A stretch of 64,000 nucleotides of DNA from Lycorma delicatula. Taxonomy: Eukaryota; Arthropoda; Insecta; Hemiptera; Fulgoridae. The notes under the pieces were generated by a model. It had not been told where the DNA came from. It did no database searches and saw only the letters and a list, made by a program, of their open reading frames with translations. Shown here one piece after another: positions 12,005-24,920 of this stretch. How positions within the stretch are numbered: the stretch's first letter is position 1; each line of letters begins with the position of its first letter. The position numbers and the translations under genes were made by a program. The DNA lies in assembly GCF_047948215.1 (NCBI RefSeq), contig NC_134458.1, forward strand, positions 146,149,036 to 146,213,035. Direction: 5' to 3'.

Positions 12005-12354
12005 TTAAATTCCTTACGAGTCATACTGATGTCATTGTAGAAGTAACATGGTCACATAAGGATAGAAATGGCTTTACCTCATAAAGATTAAATAAGCCGT
12101 TCATTGACATATTGGCGCCATAACAAAAGAATTCGTATTGGCATGCTTGGAAATGGAAAGGGGAACCGTAAGGCCCCCGCCCCCTTTTTTCTCACTAAGT
12201 GTATCCTTTAACCAACCTCAAATTTTACGATTAAGTTTACAAAAATACAGCAAGAAAATAAAGTCGTTATTATGGTAATCGATAATTATTGAAAGAATAA
12301 TTTTCGAGTAATAGGACAATTACTAGTGGAAATATAATATTGGGAAAGTAATAA
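12005..12354. other. Non-coding, nothing recognised
   Basis: Includes a small pyrimidine-rich GC spot near 12170-12190. No ORF or repeat partner found. Confidence 0.5.
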
Positions 12355-12505
12355 TTATTATCATTATAATTAATTAATAATATTATTATAATATATTATA
12401 TTATATAATAATATTAATATATTATATTATATTATATAATAATATTAATATATTATATTATATTAATAATAATAATATTATTATTAATATAATATAATAT
12501 TGGGA
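12355..12505. repeat. Pure A/T tract with tandem duplication and palindromes
   Basis: About 150 bp made almost only of TAT, AAT and ATT words. A block of roughly 40 bp containing tatataataatattaatat occurs twice in tandem, and many segments are self-complementary. It could extrude cruciforms and is likely unstable. Confidence 0.8.
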
Positions 12506-14200
12506 AAATAAGATTGATTCTGTTGTGTTGGTTATTTCTTTGATGTAATGAACGGCAGAAAAGATAATGACGGGTAATATACACTGAAATATTGTAAATT
12601 TCATTAGAATTTTTTTTTTATGCTTGGCTTTTGCTATTGGATTTATCATTAGAAATGATAGTAACAGTTTTGAAAAAAATAAATTTTGCTGATTTTGTAC
12701 GGAATTTAACAAACTGAATTTTGTAATCGAATCTAATTAATAAAATTAAAATAAAATGCAGAACGGAATTTTTAATCGCAGATGATTACGGTAGGTTTAG
12801 CCAAGGTAAAAAAATAATAATCTTATAATGAATGATACATTGTTTTAAAAACTAATTCCAGAGGCATCAGATAGTCCTGGCTTTTGACGAGAAGGTACTT
12901 TCAATATATCCTCATAATTTTCTTTTACCTCTTTTTTTATCTTTTCGTATTTTTCAAGTTTCTTTATAATAAGGTGTGCGAATGGAAAACGATAAAGGGT
13001 AACAATGTAAGATTAAATATTTAATAGTGTACTGAGAAGGTCATAATGCTAAACAGTGGTAAGATAACGATCTCCGAGAAAAAAATTAAGCTAAGTAAAA
13101 TGTACGCAAGTGAAGATCTTACACGTAACCACTGAGAAATAGTCAGGGAAAGATGAGTGAGCTCCGGGGTAGGTTGCGTAAGAAGTACGAGGGATATCTC
13201 GTGTTAAGTTAACAGCAATGGCTCAACGGCAGAAAATTCCCCGCCATGACATTTCTCCTTCCCCACTGTTTAAGAGAGATAATTATCGCCAAACGGAAAA
13301 TTTTATGAATAGTCTTTTCACGCATGTCATTCCGTTTAATAACAAGGAAACTTGCTATACAATTTAATAAAGATAGGAAATCGCGTTTGGCCGTAAATGC
13401 GTCATCAACAAAATCAGATGTATAGATTAAATGTTAAAAGGTTAATTTCAAATAAGATCTCGCTTTTGTCAATCACGGCATAATGAAAATAAGGAAAAGG
13501 CTACAAAAGTTTACAAAGCCAAACATTTAGATTATGCATCCACGACACTAATTAGTCAGTCATCCGATGAATTTCTAGCAAGGTACCATTGAAAGTTTCC
13601 TTCATTTTATTCCATGGTTTGCCTTGGACGGTTACATTTAATTGCTTTCTGGATCCTCTACAAATCAATATTTTAGTATGGTATTTGTTTCCTGATCCAG
13701 TATATACTCAATTTAATCGGACCCATTTCTTACGGGGGAGATCAAACTTGATGAAATTCTAGAATTTCATCATCTGAGAAATTAATTTGGTATCTCTTCA
13801 GCGCCAGTATTACATCTTTTGATTATTTCAACCTAACAAGGTTAATTTCTTACTGTTTCTATATTAATGAGATTTATCAGGATAACCCTTATAAAATAGT
13901 TAGGAGTATTAAAAATAAGAATACAGGGCTAAAGATAAAAATTCTTTAAATTCCTCTTATCGTTTCAATCTGTCGATTTAACATTTTTTAAATGAGGTTT
14001 TATCGGAATAGAAATAATAATTTCAACTTTATCATAGAAATAAAGGTTATTCTTTAATTATTTTATCTAATAATAAAAATATACTCTAGTTTGAGATGTT
14101 TTTAATTACATTTTATGATAAGTTAAACTACAGAAACTTAATACAAGATTAAATTTATACTAATTTTTATACATTTTTAACTTTTGTTCAAAAGTTCTAT
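12506..14200. other. Mixed non-coding DNA
   Basis: 12980-13600 has more balanced composition than the surroundings but stops in all frames. Complement 12458-12712 gives an 84-codon hydrophobic frame that starts in the A/T tract, and I reject it. No repeat partner was seen. Confidence 0.5.
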
Positions 14201-14864
14201 TACTAAACTTATTTTTTTATTTTTTTTTTCTGAATTTTTATGGGCATCGACTGCTAAGGTCATTAGCCCTCGTCACAATCTTTAAAAGAAACTACTATCA
14301 CCATCTGGATCGTCATATATAAGGGTGTAAAGGGCCCTTACATTTTATTTAAAAGCACAAACTACACAAAACATTTAAGACATAAAGACAAGGACAATCA
14401 CAAACACTTATGGGGTGTAAAGGGCCCCAATATTAAAATTTGAGATAGGTTCCCAAAAGACCATTAAATTAAAATTAAAATTAAAACTTATCCTACCATA
14501 TCTTTCTTTCTTTCTTCTACGAGTCTGATTTATAGTTTGTTTAAGCACCCTCGGGGCGACCAGAACCGCCGTTGAGCAGTATATCAGTCGCGCCAGGGTG
14601 CCGTGGCAGTTGAATCCTTCTTATAAACAGGCTATAGGCATGCACAGCGTACACCTACAGCCTCGCGCCCTCAATCCACCCTTGAGGGTCCCCCATGCCA
14701 TCATCGGACACACCCCGACTCACTGCTCTTGAATGCAGGTGAGCCAAAATGGCCTAGGCAAGAGGGCTACCTCCCGTCACTATACGTGCCACGTTTCGAG
14801 ACTCCCTTATGTATATATTCATACATTTAAAATTAAAATTAAACTTATCAATACTAAACTTATT
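14201..14864 (-). mobile_element. 5'-truncated non-LTR retroposon with 13-bp TSD
   Basis: The identical 13-mer TACTAAACTTATT occurs at 14201-14213 and 14852-14864 and brackets a 638-bp insert. The insert ends on the left in a T-rich run (a poly-A tail on the minus strand), which is the signature of target-primed reverse transcription. It is much more GC-rich than its surroundings. Inside, gggtgtaaagggccc occurs twice (near 14324 and 14412), and the terminal block on the minus strand contains ctaatgaccttagcagtcga shortly before the poly-A. The minus-strand frame LLNGGSGRPEGA looks like a protein end, so this is probably a LINE 3' end. The clade is not assigned. Internal AAATTAAAATT words at 14465 and 14830 may be a later duplication. 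Confidence 0.75.
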
Positions 14865-16509
14865 ATTAGTGAATGGTAAGTAAATTCGTAAGCGTAATTT
14901 TCAGCTCTATCAATGAAGGAAGATTAAATTTTAAGCTTTTTTGAAAATGTTAGGAACGTTCAGAAATATTGTAACCAAATTTTAAAAACATTTTACTAGT
15001 GAAATTGAAATTTACAAAACAGACTCGTACATTTCAAATCTTGTTGTATGAAATTTAATAATTTTAAAAATAATTAATATAACAAAAAAAATATTTACCT
15101 TTATAAATATTCTTATCTCTTAGTTTTTTTTAATTATTAAATTCTGATTTAGTTTTATTAATTATCGATTATAAAGTCGAATAAATTTTCCATGAATTGT
15201 ATGAAAGACGTAACTAATCAACTGTTAGAGTAGATGTAGGTCGATAGAAATATGTTCTAAATTAGATTCCAATAAATATATAGCCTGAATAGTTATGCAA
15301 TGTAATTTTGTTAAATGTATTAATATAATAATAGTATTTGCATATATATATAACGCCTATATATAAATAATAAATCTACTTGAAAGTTGGCACAGATTTT
15401 ATTGAACTTTTCCAGCATTTAGATAGAGGTCAGAATTTAATCTTTCCATATGTGATAAAGTTTGCAAATTATCTTTTTCTTTATTTCTCCTTATTTTTCG
15501 TAACAAAAGAAAAGTTGTAAAATTATATTGTAGAATAAGGTTTTTAATTAGTTGTAAAACCAGCACAAATTCAATAATATCTTTCGATACTGTGATTTAT
15601 TACATCAGAAAAACGTAATTAAAAATACAATAAAAAGAGAAGAAATAAAAATCTAAATACTAATCTAAATTTTGGTAAGATATCAAAAATAGAATAAAAT
15701 TTTGAAATATTTGAAACAAATATTTACTTGTAAAAGCATGTAAACATCTTTCCTCAATCTCTGTAGTAAATTAAGAATATTTCCATTCTGATTATGTTTG
15801 ACTAGAAAAAAGACAAATAAATTAATAAAAGTAATATCAATAAATATTAATAAAGAAACATTAATAAATTATTAAGAAATCGTTATTTTTTATTTAAATA
15901 TATTGATTTATTAATTATTAACCTGAGTACAAAAAACAAATTACCATAAATAATAATTCAATAATAACAATAAAAAAATATATGAAAAAATATCAGAAGT
16001 TATTAATGAAATAAAATTTTATGTATTTTTTAAAATAAAAATGTGATTTTTAAAAATAAATAGGCGTACAAGAAAGTCATGTGGTGTCCAAATCAGATTT
16101 TTTTTTTTACAATTTGTTAAAATTAAAAATAAAACGTCATCTTTTAATAGTTTAAATGTATATTTTCTTCTAATTACCACGTAGTAGTAGAAAAATGATT
16201 TCTCTCTGATAACATATCAATCAGAAAAAATTAATTAGAAGAAACGTTCAAGTCGATAGTTTATATTAAAAAAACAAGAAAAGTTCACGAAACTTTTGTT
16301 TTTATCTGTTGAGTATTGTTACTCCGTAACAACAAATATAAAATAAATGTTATTCTGCTTGATTCATAATAATACATTATATAGATCACGTCATTATAAG
16401 ATAAATTATCAATATAAAAATAAATACGTGCATTTTTCCTTATTTCGTAATGTTTACGTTGCAATCTATTCAACTAGTGAACAATAAGCAATCCCTCCTC
16501 CCCCCCCGG
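14865..16509. other. AT-rich DNA, nothing recognised
   Basis: Long A/T runs and no open frame worth reporting. The complement frame 16285-16473 has only compositional bias. Confidence 0.55.
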
Positions 16510-16635
16510 CCAATGAGATGATGATATGAACGATATGTAAATGAAGTGTAGTCTTGTATATTTTCAGGCCGACCATTCCTGAGATCTGTGGCTAATTTAA
16601 ACCTCAACCGTCAAAGTACACCGATATCCACTGTA
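16510..16635 (-). repeat. SINE B relic (body only)
   Basis: Shares, in order, gatatgtaaatgaagtgtag, gtcttgta, ccgaccattcctgagat, gtgg, and accgatatccac with the SINE B copies at 24.6, 31.7 and 55.5 kb. Both the tRNA-like head and the tail are missing or too diverged. It is more diverged than the others, so probably older. Confidence 0.8.
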
Positions 16636-17712
16636 AACTATAAAATAAAAAAAATATGTGACTAAAATCTATAACAATTACTTAATTAAAACATATGAAA
16701 TAATATAAAAGTAAATAATTTAAATATTTAAAATTGCTACAAAGTAATTCACAGTTCAGAAGGAGCTAATGAAAATTATTTTGTGTAAATATTTTTTTAC
16801 ACGTTGAAAAGATGCAGAAAATTTATGTTTTTTAATTAGTAGTATTAAAAAATTAATGTAAAAAGTAATATTGTGTTCGTAAAATAAAATTTTTTAATCG
16901 TATTTTAAATAACTCATGGGAAGAATAATTTTTCAATCGGTTCGGTAATTTATTAAAAGTGACAGAAGTTAGGCCCTTTCTCATAAGTCAAAGTATTGTG
17001 TTAAGTATATGAAAAGAATTTCGTTGTCTGGTTTGGTATAGGGTAATATTGTTAATCTTAAGAACAAGTGCCTACAATTTAAAAAAAATGTATTAGAGTG
17101 CACATTATTAAATATAAACGCAAAGTTAAATTAACTAACACATTTAATTTTCTAATTATTGATCTGTACGATTCATACGTATAAGCGCAAGATAATGATC
17201 TGATAGCCCATCTTTGTATTTTAAGAACTTTTTATGAATGTGTTTAGGGGGTTCTAAAGGATGACATTATACTTTAGGCGGGAATATGTGTAAACATCAG
17301 ATATTTAATAATGCTTGTGGTTTTATAAATTAATATAGACAAATATAGAAAATTGTTCTTATAATTAAGATGCATTCTTTTGAGAAAAATAACAGATTAA
17401 ACAAAAATTCAAAGCAGTTTTCATAAATAGCCAAAGGTTTTTTTAATTAATGTAGACTTATAATATATTTATAAGCATGAGGAAATTTATTAAATTTTTT
17501 CAATTTTATTATTTCTAACATTATTTATGAATTATTTTTGTATTAAACATTTCTGTTTGGAAATATAGTATCGTTTCAGTAACTACACATCCAATCATCT
17601 GATTTTTAAAAAGAATTTAGTAGAAATAATCTCTCCTAACATACACTTGACCATAACAAATCTTTTGATCGTAGAAGAGACAGTTTCTAAAATATAAAGC
17701 TAAGAAGAATTT

Positions 17713-17715
<3 letters not shown>
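16636..17715. other. AT-rich DNA, nothing recognised
   Basis: No repeat partner, ORF or RNA-gene signal was noticed. Confidence 0.5.

Positions 17716-17779
<64 letters not shown>
17716..17779. repeat. (CA)n microsatellite, about 31 units
   Basis: Uninterrupted alternating A and C over about 63 bases. Likely length-polymorphic and Z-DNA-prone. Confidence 0.97.
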
Positions 17780-19844
17780 GCGCAAGGATAAATCAGAATT
17801 TTGTAATTAAAATTTTATTATTTATGTATTCAGAGGATTTCAAAGAAGAAAATACATATTTTGTTGGGAAGAATGGAAGTTTTTTTTATAGGTAGTAATC
17901 CTTTCATGGTTTGTATTCATAAAAAGAAAAAAAGGAAGAACGAATAGCATTGAGAATGTTGAAATGGAAGTTAAAATGGTAAGAGATTAAAAGATTCACC
18001 GAGAAAAAAGTGGTTAGATAAGTTTAAAAAGAGATATTATAAGCAAAGGTGTGGTAATTGAAATGATGATGAAAGAGTAATGAATGGTAGAACAAGATGA
18101 TGATTTATAATTCACCTTTCGATCTAGAATATTGGCTAAATGGAAAAAGAGGAAGGAGAAGAAGAAGAAGAAGAAGGAACAATATTTTCCGTTTTTTTAT
18201 CTATTACAACATCTGGGAAAGTAAAAGTAAAATTTAACAACTACCACATAACCTGTATAGCATAAAAAAAAATTAATAATAATAATAATAATGAAAAAAT
18301 GAGAAACAATTAAAGATTTTTTTTATAGCAAAGAATTCGCTATTCGAATTTCGATATTCAGTAAAATTACTCGCATTTAAAAAGTATTCATTAATTATAT
18401 TTTAAAACTATTTTATACCATTGATGTTTTTTGTGCTAAATAATTTAATTCATTTTATTATAAAAAAATTTAAACATAAATCCCATCAGCATTATTACCA
18501 ACAACAATAAAAAAAAAAAAATAGTAATAATATATTTGTGTGACGTCGGATATATCAAAATGGAAAGAATGAATGAACGGGTGAGGAAAAAAGTGAAGTA
18601 ACGTATGATTAAAAACGTTTGAATGAATAACAAGACGAGGCTTAGTAAAGGTCAAACTAAAGAAGAGAAACTGATATTACTAATAATAGTAGTCGTATTA
18701 ATAAATATATATATATATATTAAAAATACGTAACTAACTGGTTTATTTGTATATTAATTTATATAAGATTTCATTTATAAATAGAACATATACATAAATT
18801 AATATAAATGATTAATCAAAAAATTAATTCATAATAAAAAAATTAGTTTTTCTACTTCATGTTATGTGACGTAATAATATTTAAAATAATTTTTGTAATT
18901 AAACAACTAAAAAGGAAATAAAAAAAATAATTTGGTTTCTTTCATTGCATTTAACCTCGTTTGTAAAAGAGTAAAAAAGAAAGGAAGTAAAAATAAAGAT
19001 TTTAGACCAGAATTACACGGTAAAAATTAAAAAAAAAAAAAAGGTTAAAATTGTAATATTCACTAATAATATTTTTACTGAAATGAAATTTAATTTAGAA
19101 AAAAAAACTTGGGTTCATTTAAACTGAAATACTCTTAAATCTTAAAATTTGTATGCAATCAATTATACTTAAAATCTAAAAGTTATAATTTCGATTCTAA
19201 AATAATAGAAACAATCTAATAATCTGAAATATTCGTAGTAGATAAGGAGAAAATAGTATTGAAAATTATAAATAAATAAATAAAACTAGAGATAAATATT
19301 AAAAATTGTAAAATACAACTGCCAAAAAAAAAAACGAAAAAAACATTGCTCTTTAATATAGGTAATATATTACTAAGATAGAATAATTAAACAGCGTACA
19401 AGTGACAATTTTGTATATACGTATTATAAATGCTGAAAAATAATTTTCAGTATTTTATAAATTGAAAGGGACAATCAGGATATACAGAATATGTTAACTG
19501 CATGGATGAACTTTAACGATACAAATAAATGGTCAGATGGTTTGCCCTTTCTTCAGTTTTATTATAAAAATATTTTTATTCAGTGTTCACCATTAGTGCA
19601 TACTAAATGCGTTGACTTTGATTAATCGCTTCCAATGTTGGAGAATAACATATGTAATTTGTATATTTAACGTTAATTAGACGAGGTTAGGATCGAAGGG
19701 AGCGTAGACTATGTTTGGCTTAAATTTAAACTTTCTTTTTTTACGACGTTTTCTCGTAATCTATCTACTATAGAGATTGGCATTGAGTGATTTTTTATTT
19801 TATTTTTAGTTATCGTTTCGACCCCCACAGAGCTTATCTATGTT
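17780..19844. other. AT-rich DNA with a short GAA tract
   Basis: Contains a purine run with GAA repeats at about 18149-18178, an ATA tract near 18274-18291 and (AT)n near 18706-18720. The overlapping complement frames at 18445-18655 are low-complexity. No element recognised. Confidence 0.55.
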
Positions 19845-19950
19845 TGTCGATATATACCAGCGAAGGTCCGAAGCAAATATTTCGGTCTTTCGCCAGTGTA
19901 TTTGGTATGTGTCGACATTCGTCGGAGAATATTGATATTCTCTAATGTCG
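19845..19950. other. Two overlapping, mutually exclusive hairpins
   Basis: Hairpin 1 (19845-19917) pairs tgtcgatatataccagcgaa with the complement of ttcgccagtgtatttggtat plus gtcgaca. It is imperfect, with one bulge of about nine bases, and encloses ggtccgaa/tttcggtc around an AT loop. Hairpin 2 (19913-19950) has two perfect 7-bp stems, CGACATT/AATGTCG and GAGAATA/TATTCTC, with a TTGA tetraloop and a 5:1 internal loop. The bases CGACA are used by both, so the two cannot form completely at once. No matching copy was noticed elsewhere in the window. It may be a small inverted-repeat element or a structured RNA. Confidence 0.65.
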
Positions 19951-21645
19951 ATCTTTCACGGTGGTAACATATACAATAGATTATCAAGTGTTATTTATTC
20001 TGTTTAATTTATCTATAAAAATTGTTTTTCAATTGAAACATTTTAATTCATTTATAAACATGTTATGTAAAATTTTTTATATAGATATTACCTACAAAAT
20101 CTTTTAGCAGATTATATAAATATAATGTGAATTCATTGTTAATAAAAGAAATATATATTTTATTTATAGAACGATATTAAAAAAAAAAAATCAGTTAAAT
20201 AAAATAATATTATTAAGAAAGAAATATATGATATTCACAAATTATAGAGGTTTTTTTTATTTAGTTGGTAAATTTATCAGAGATGAACATAATTTGGAAA
20301 TATAAGAAAGCAAAATCGCAAAAGCAAAACCACTTTCATACAGAAAAGTATTATAATAATATTATATATACAGTTAGGTGTTAGAAATATATTTTTTCGT
20401 ATGTTATTTTTAGCAGGAGAGAAAATGGAATTTCCAAAAAAATACGTAAAAAATGAATTTTTGATTGCTGAAGAATCCTGAAAATTATAAATATGGTTCA
20501 AATTTGAAGAGCTTTAAAACAAATTTGAGTACTGGAAATATTATAGTCGGCCAACTATATTTTTTTTAATGAATTTACGACAATTGAGAATGGTTGTAGA
20601 ATAAATGAATGTAGATAAAAAATATATATATATATATAAAATTATTTTTATGCGTAATTTAATTTAATCAGTTTTAATTAGGTTAAATGTTGTCTCTCTA
20701 AGGAGAAACTAAAAAAATAATTGTTTTTATAACATAATCTAATAGTCAATGCTCATTCGTTACTTACCTCAATTGATTCTGAATAATAACAGTAACAAGG
20801 AAACCATTAAATATTTATTTTATAATTATCCTTCGTTTCAATTAATTTTCGTATTTTTAATTTATGACGACCAAGAAGTGTATTATTTAATTTCCTGTTA
20901 GATGATTGTGATTCAAGATTTTTAGAAAAGAGGTTTAGTTTATAGTTTTTTCTATGTATCACCAATGTGATAAATAAAATCTAGTGGTTTAGTAACATTT
21001 AAAAACAACGTGCTTAAATTGTTGAGTGAAAAAAGTGAAATATTTTTCTTAGAAAATATATGCTTGAAGTGTTTATAAAAGTTTAATTTTTTATCGTAAA
21101 CTACAGAACAAAATTCAAGAAAATTATTTGAAAAATTTACGCTAAAAAAATTATACACATCTCATCAAGGCTTAATTAATATTTTCTAGCAATCTCTTTG
21201 CGAAGGTTTTTTTTCATATCTTCTTAAAAGTTATTTCACAAAATAAATTTTTTTTCATAGGAATAAAGTTTTTTGAAGGTTTATCCGTATCTTAAATAAA
21301 AAAATCATTAAAATATTATAATTTCATTTCTTTAAGTTAGCGCCGAAATAAGGATTAGTAAATTGTTAGCAATTGATCGCATATATGGATTGCTGAATTA
21401 AATGAAAAATTTATTTACTTAATTAACAAGATTCACAGATTAATAAGAAATATCACACACACACCACATAAATATATGTATAACAAGTTAAGAAAATATG
21501 GCAATCCTTACATAACTTTTTAACAGTTAATCATAAAAAAATGGAATTTAGTAAATGCTCTTACTTCGAAACTATCTGTTTTTTGGTATCAGATCACTAC
21601 ATCCCAATCACCCAAAAAGCCCCCATCGGTTGGAAGACAACTCAT
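19951..21645. other. AT-rich DNA, nothing recognised
   Basis: The complement frames at 20277-20501 and 20952-21158 are Phe/Asn/Ile-rich and lack motifs. A short (AT)n run lies near 20618. Confidence 0.5.
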
Positions 21646-21905
21646 AAATTTCAAATCGAAAGGGTAGAGTTGTGACAAATCATTTTAAAGGACATTGAAA
21701 AATATTCTGATTTAAAAAGCTAGGGAGAACTAGAGCTAAACTGGTTTCCATTTTAAGCTAAATTACCTGTAAAATAATATTAAATGGCCGCCATTTTTTT
21801 GGTTAGAATTGTTGTAACCTGATGTTTTTAAGTCAAAATATTTGTTTTTTTTTAAATACCCTTTAAAATGATAGGTCACAACATACCCATTCCCTTTAAT
21901 TTTTG
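21646..21905. mobile_element. Small foldback (long inverted repeat) element
   Basis: The arm near 21646-21715 (gttgtgac, then aatcattttaaagg, then aaaaatattctgattt) is matched by the complement of 21835-21905 (gtcacaac, with tttaaaatgat). Arms are about 60-70 bp with several mismatches, around a spacer of about 120 bp that holds no gene. It looks like a MITE-type non-autonomous DNA element. No target duplication was resolved. Confidence 0.6.
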
Positions 21906-22939
21906 TTATTCTTTCCCCTCCATGATAACCTCATGAATGCTTTGGTATAAGGTGGTCTCATACGAAAAAATAGATTGTTTCGATGTTGAAATATTTGCTA
22001 AATTCAGAGTCAGAGTTTGTCGTCAGAGTTGATATCTCAGGGTTCTGATAGTTTTTGTGGTTGATTTTTTGTAGTAGATAGGTATAAAGGTATCATTTAG
22101 GGCAAAGTTGTCTTCGGCCATGAAAACATTTGGGTTTAGGCCATTGGGTGGGTACATTGAGGTGCTTTTATAATATATACTATAAGATGGATCCGTAACA
22201 GCTTGTCTTATTTTCAGGATTCAAAAACGAGGAATATTTTTGTAGGTTGAAGGCTAATATTGCATGCATGAGGTACACTCTCGATCAACCAGTTTTCGGT
22301 TATTCGGAAACTCGCATCACGCGAGAAACCACCGACCGATTGCTTTCAAATTTACGGAATACATTTGTGTTATCCCAGTGAAGGTTTATATATATATATG
22401 AATGATTTATATTTATATATATGTTTTAAATTATGTAATGAAATACAATGTATAAAGATTTTGTGTGAGCAATAATCTACTAATTAAATTTTTAAATATA
22501 GATAATACAAGAATAATAACAATATTAATGATTATAATATTTTAGATAATTTCTAGCCTAAAAGTAGTTAAAACATTTTTTTAAGTTGGTTTTATTTTTT
22601 TTAAAGTTTATTTTCTATTTTTTGTTAACAATTATTAGCAGTTTAGTGAAATATATTTTTTCTTTTCATATCATAAAACGTCTTGCTGTTGTGAAATTTG
22701 TTTTTTAATTGATCAATTTTTTTTGTTTTTTTTATATTAAAAATAATATCCATAACTAAATTTAAGATAAATCGACAAATTATTTAATCAATAAATGTAA
22801 TATTAACTGCATAAACTTCTAACAGAAAGTTAAATTATTAATTTTAGGTAATTGTTTTTTTTTCTCGATTCAGCGATCAAGAGGTTACGTTAATCACCAT
22901 TTCAAAGTTCACTTTTCATACTTTCCTCTTAAATGTTTT
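21906..22939. other. Mixed non-coding DNA
   Basis: 21990-22390 is less AT-biased and ends in ggtttatatatatata, but no copy was found in the window. The rest is AT-rich and T-run-rich. Confidence 0.45.
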
Positions 22940-23403
22940 TCATTTTCTTTCAGCCCAGTATTTATTCATCTTTTCAGAGAAGTTTTTCTTGCATTCCTCG
23001 TTCCATTTGAGTTTTTCAGTACCACTTTTTTCTTTCTCTGGAAAACCTTCATTCGCTTTAACAATAGTATCTTTAAATCTGTTCCTGTCGTCAAAAATTT
23101 TATTTGCGATTTGTAATTCTTTAAGATTCTTTCTAACTTCTTTAAACGAGCTAAAACTCGCTTTTAGATTTTCCATTTTATCAAAGATTTGTTTTGTTAA
23201 CCTATCTTTGTTCATTCTAATTATATCACTCTTCACTTCTCTTCCTAATTAAATTTGATATTTTCTTGATTTTTTAAAAATATTTTTATATTTTAAATTA
23301 TATTTCCTTGGATCTTATCTTGATATCGTTCTTATTGTAATGTTTTGGGTCGAGTATTTTTCTTGCAATTTGTCTTTCTATTATTTCAAGTTTATCTTTA
23401 ATA
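22940..23403 (-). pseudogene. Non-LTR retrotransposon ORF2 C-terminus (broken)
   Basis: On the complement, 23403 to about 23304 reads KLEIIERQIARKILDP followed by a SKEI motif. After a frameshift the open frame 23236-22940 (98 codons) reads RMNKDRLTKQIFDKM, then KEVRKNLKELQI, DRNRF, and near the end KLKWNEECKKNFSEKMNKYW. This order (IERKILRKILGP, RLTKRIF, WIKEVRKDL, DRxxFR, KWSEERKxxxSERMKxYW) is the usual C-terminal tail of a widespread arthropod LINE reverse transcriptase, often annotated as craniofacial-development-protein-2-like. The endonuclease and RT catalytic core are absent. Weak similarity may extend to about 23545. Two further fragments of the same kind lie at 37.5 and 40.4 kb. Confidence 0.75.
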
Positions 23404-24584
23404 TAATCGATTTTTAATGTAGCTCAACTGTTTTTCGTAATTTCTATTAAAAACGATTTTCTTTATCTGTTTATTAAGTTCCGCGATTCTTTTCAAAGCT
23501 CAGATATTTTTCCAGTGGCTAAATTATAAATTCTCACTTCTACGTAAAACTTTAAATCAAATATTTTATTGGATAACTAATTATTTTATTGTATATATTA
23601 TACTTTTTATAAGTTAAGGGCCTCCTAATTTGATTTATTCATGTTTTACACGTTTAATAGAGAAATCATGTTGTCAAAATTATGCTAATAATAATTTATA
23701 TAACAAATTATAATTTATTTTATCCCTACATCATATTATATTTCTGTAATGAGACATGATTTTCAATACATATAACAAATCGTCGTTTAGTTTCGATAGC
23801 ACGCAATGTTATGCTAATTACTTTCTATGCCCTTGAACGGTGAATGCTTTTGTCTGCTATTAAAGCCTACCTATCTTATATATTTGTATATACTATCTTG
23901 ATCGGTACTTTTATTTATCATATACATTGTATCAATCTTTTAATAAAAAAATGTATATCAATTAAATTATCTAGCTGTAAAATTATCGTTTATTTAATAC
24001 TAATACGTTCAACTGATATTTCTATCACAATCGCATGTTTTAAAATTAACATGGACTTACTGTTATTTATAAAAATGTATATGATGAAATAGGTATTTAA
24101 GAAAGAAATGATTTTTGCGAGTTTCTATTCCACCTAATGATAGTAAAAATAAATTAATAAAATATATTTTTAGAGAAACGTTTCGTTTTGAAATTAAATA
24201 ATAAAAAAGCTGGCACAGTATTGCACGACTTTCCCGATTATTTAATAACAAAGATTAAAAGAGTTAGAAACAAATAATAAAAACAAAATATTTATTTTTT
24301 AGACGTGGAGAATAAATTTTAAGAATTTATTTCTAAAAATATTCATATATAGGCTAACCCTGAACAAATTTCCCTTTCCCTTTAATATGATATTGATTTA
24401 TTTACTGTCATCTAATATAGGTAACAATAAAATTAATTTTAAATAATTTGGATTATTGAAATCTATTAGATTCAAATTCAACTGAAATATCTTTATCAGA
24501 AATTAAAAACCTTAAAAAGTAATATAACGCACAAAATAATGGTAAGAATTTAAATAAAATGTTTGAGTAATGCCGAACTCCATG
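23404..24584. other. AT-rich DNA, nothing recognised
   Basis: The frame 23844-24092 (82 codons) is hydrophobic and Ile/Leu-rich with no start context or motif. It is probably chance. Confidence 0.5.
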
Positions 24585-24621
24585 GCGGAGTAGTAGCGTA
24601 GCTGAGACGCTACTACTCCGC
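24585..24621. other. Perfect 15-bp hairpin, 7-nt loop
   Basis: GCGGAGTAGTAGCGT (24585-24599) and ACGCTACTACTCCGC (24607-24621) are exact reverse complements around AGCTGAG. GTAGCGTxxxGAGACGCTAC resembles the head of SINE A (gtggtagcgtctcgg), so it may have arisen by inverted duplication of a SINE head. It abuts the tail side of the next SINE B. Confidence 0.85.
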
Positions 24622-24889
24622 AACTACTTTAAGGTATTACTTCAGAGGGTAAATGAGGATGATATGTATGAATGTAAATTAAGTGTAGTCTTGTACAGTC
24701 TCAGTTCGACCATTCCTGAGATGTGTGGTTAATTGATACCCAATCACCAAATAACACCGATATTCACGATCTAGTATTCAAATCCGTGTAAAAGTAACTG
24801 CCTTTACTAGGACTTGAGAGCTGGAATTCTCGACTTCCGAATCAGCTGATCTGGGAAGACACGTTCACTACTAGATCAACCCGGTAGGT
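24622..24889 (-). repeat. SINE B, near full length
   Basis: Reading the complement from 24889: a tRNA-like head (a tagtgaacgtgtcttc-like A-box region, then cagctgattcggaagtcgag and a degenerate B box near caagtcctagtaaaggcag). Next come the family body (gtgaatatcggtgttatttg, aaccacacatctcaggaat, gactgtacaagactacac) and the tail (tcatttaccctctgaagta). Complement strand relative to the adjacent SINE A at 24921, so the two lie head to head. No clear target duplication survives. Confidence 0.88.
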
Positions 24890-24920
24890 TAGGTTATGAT
24901 AATCTAACCAAACATAACCC

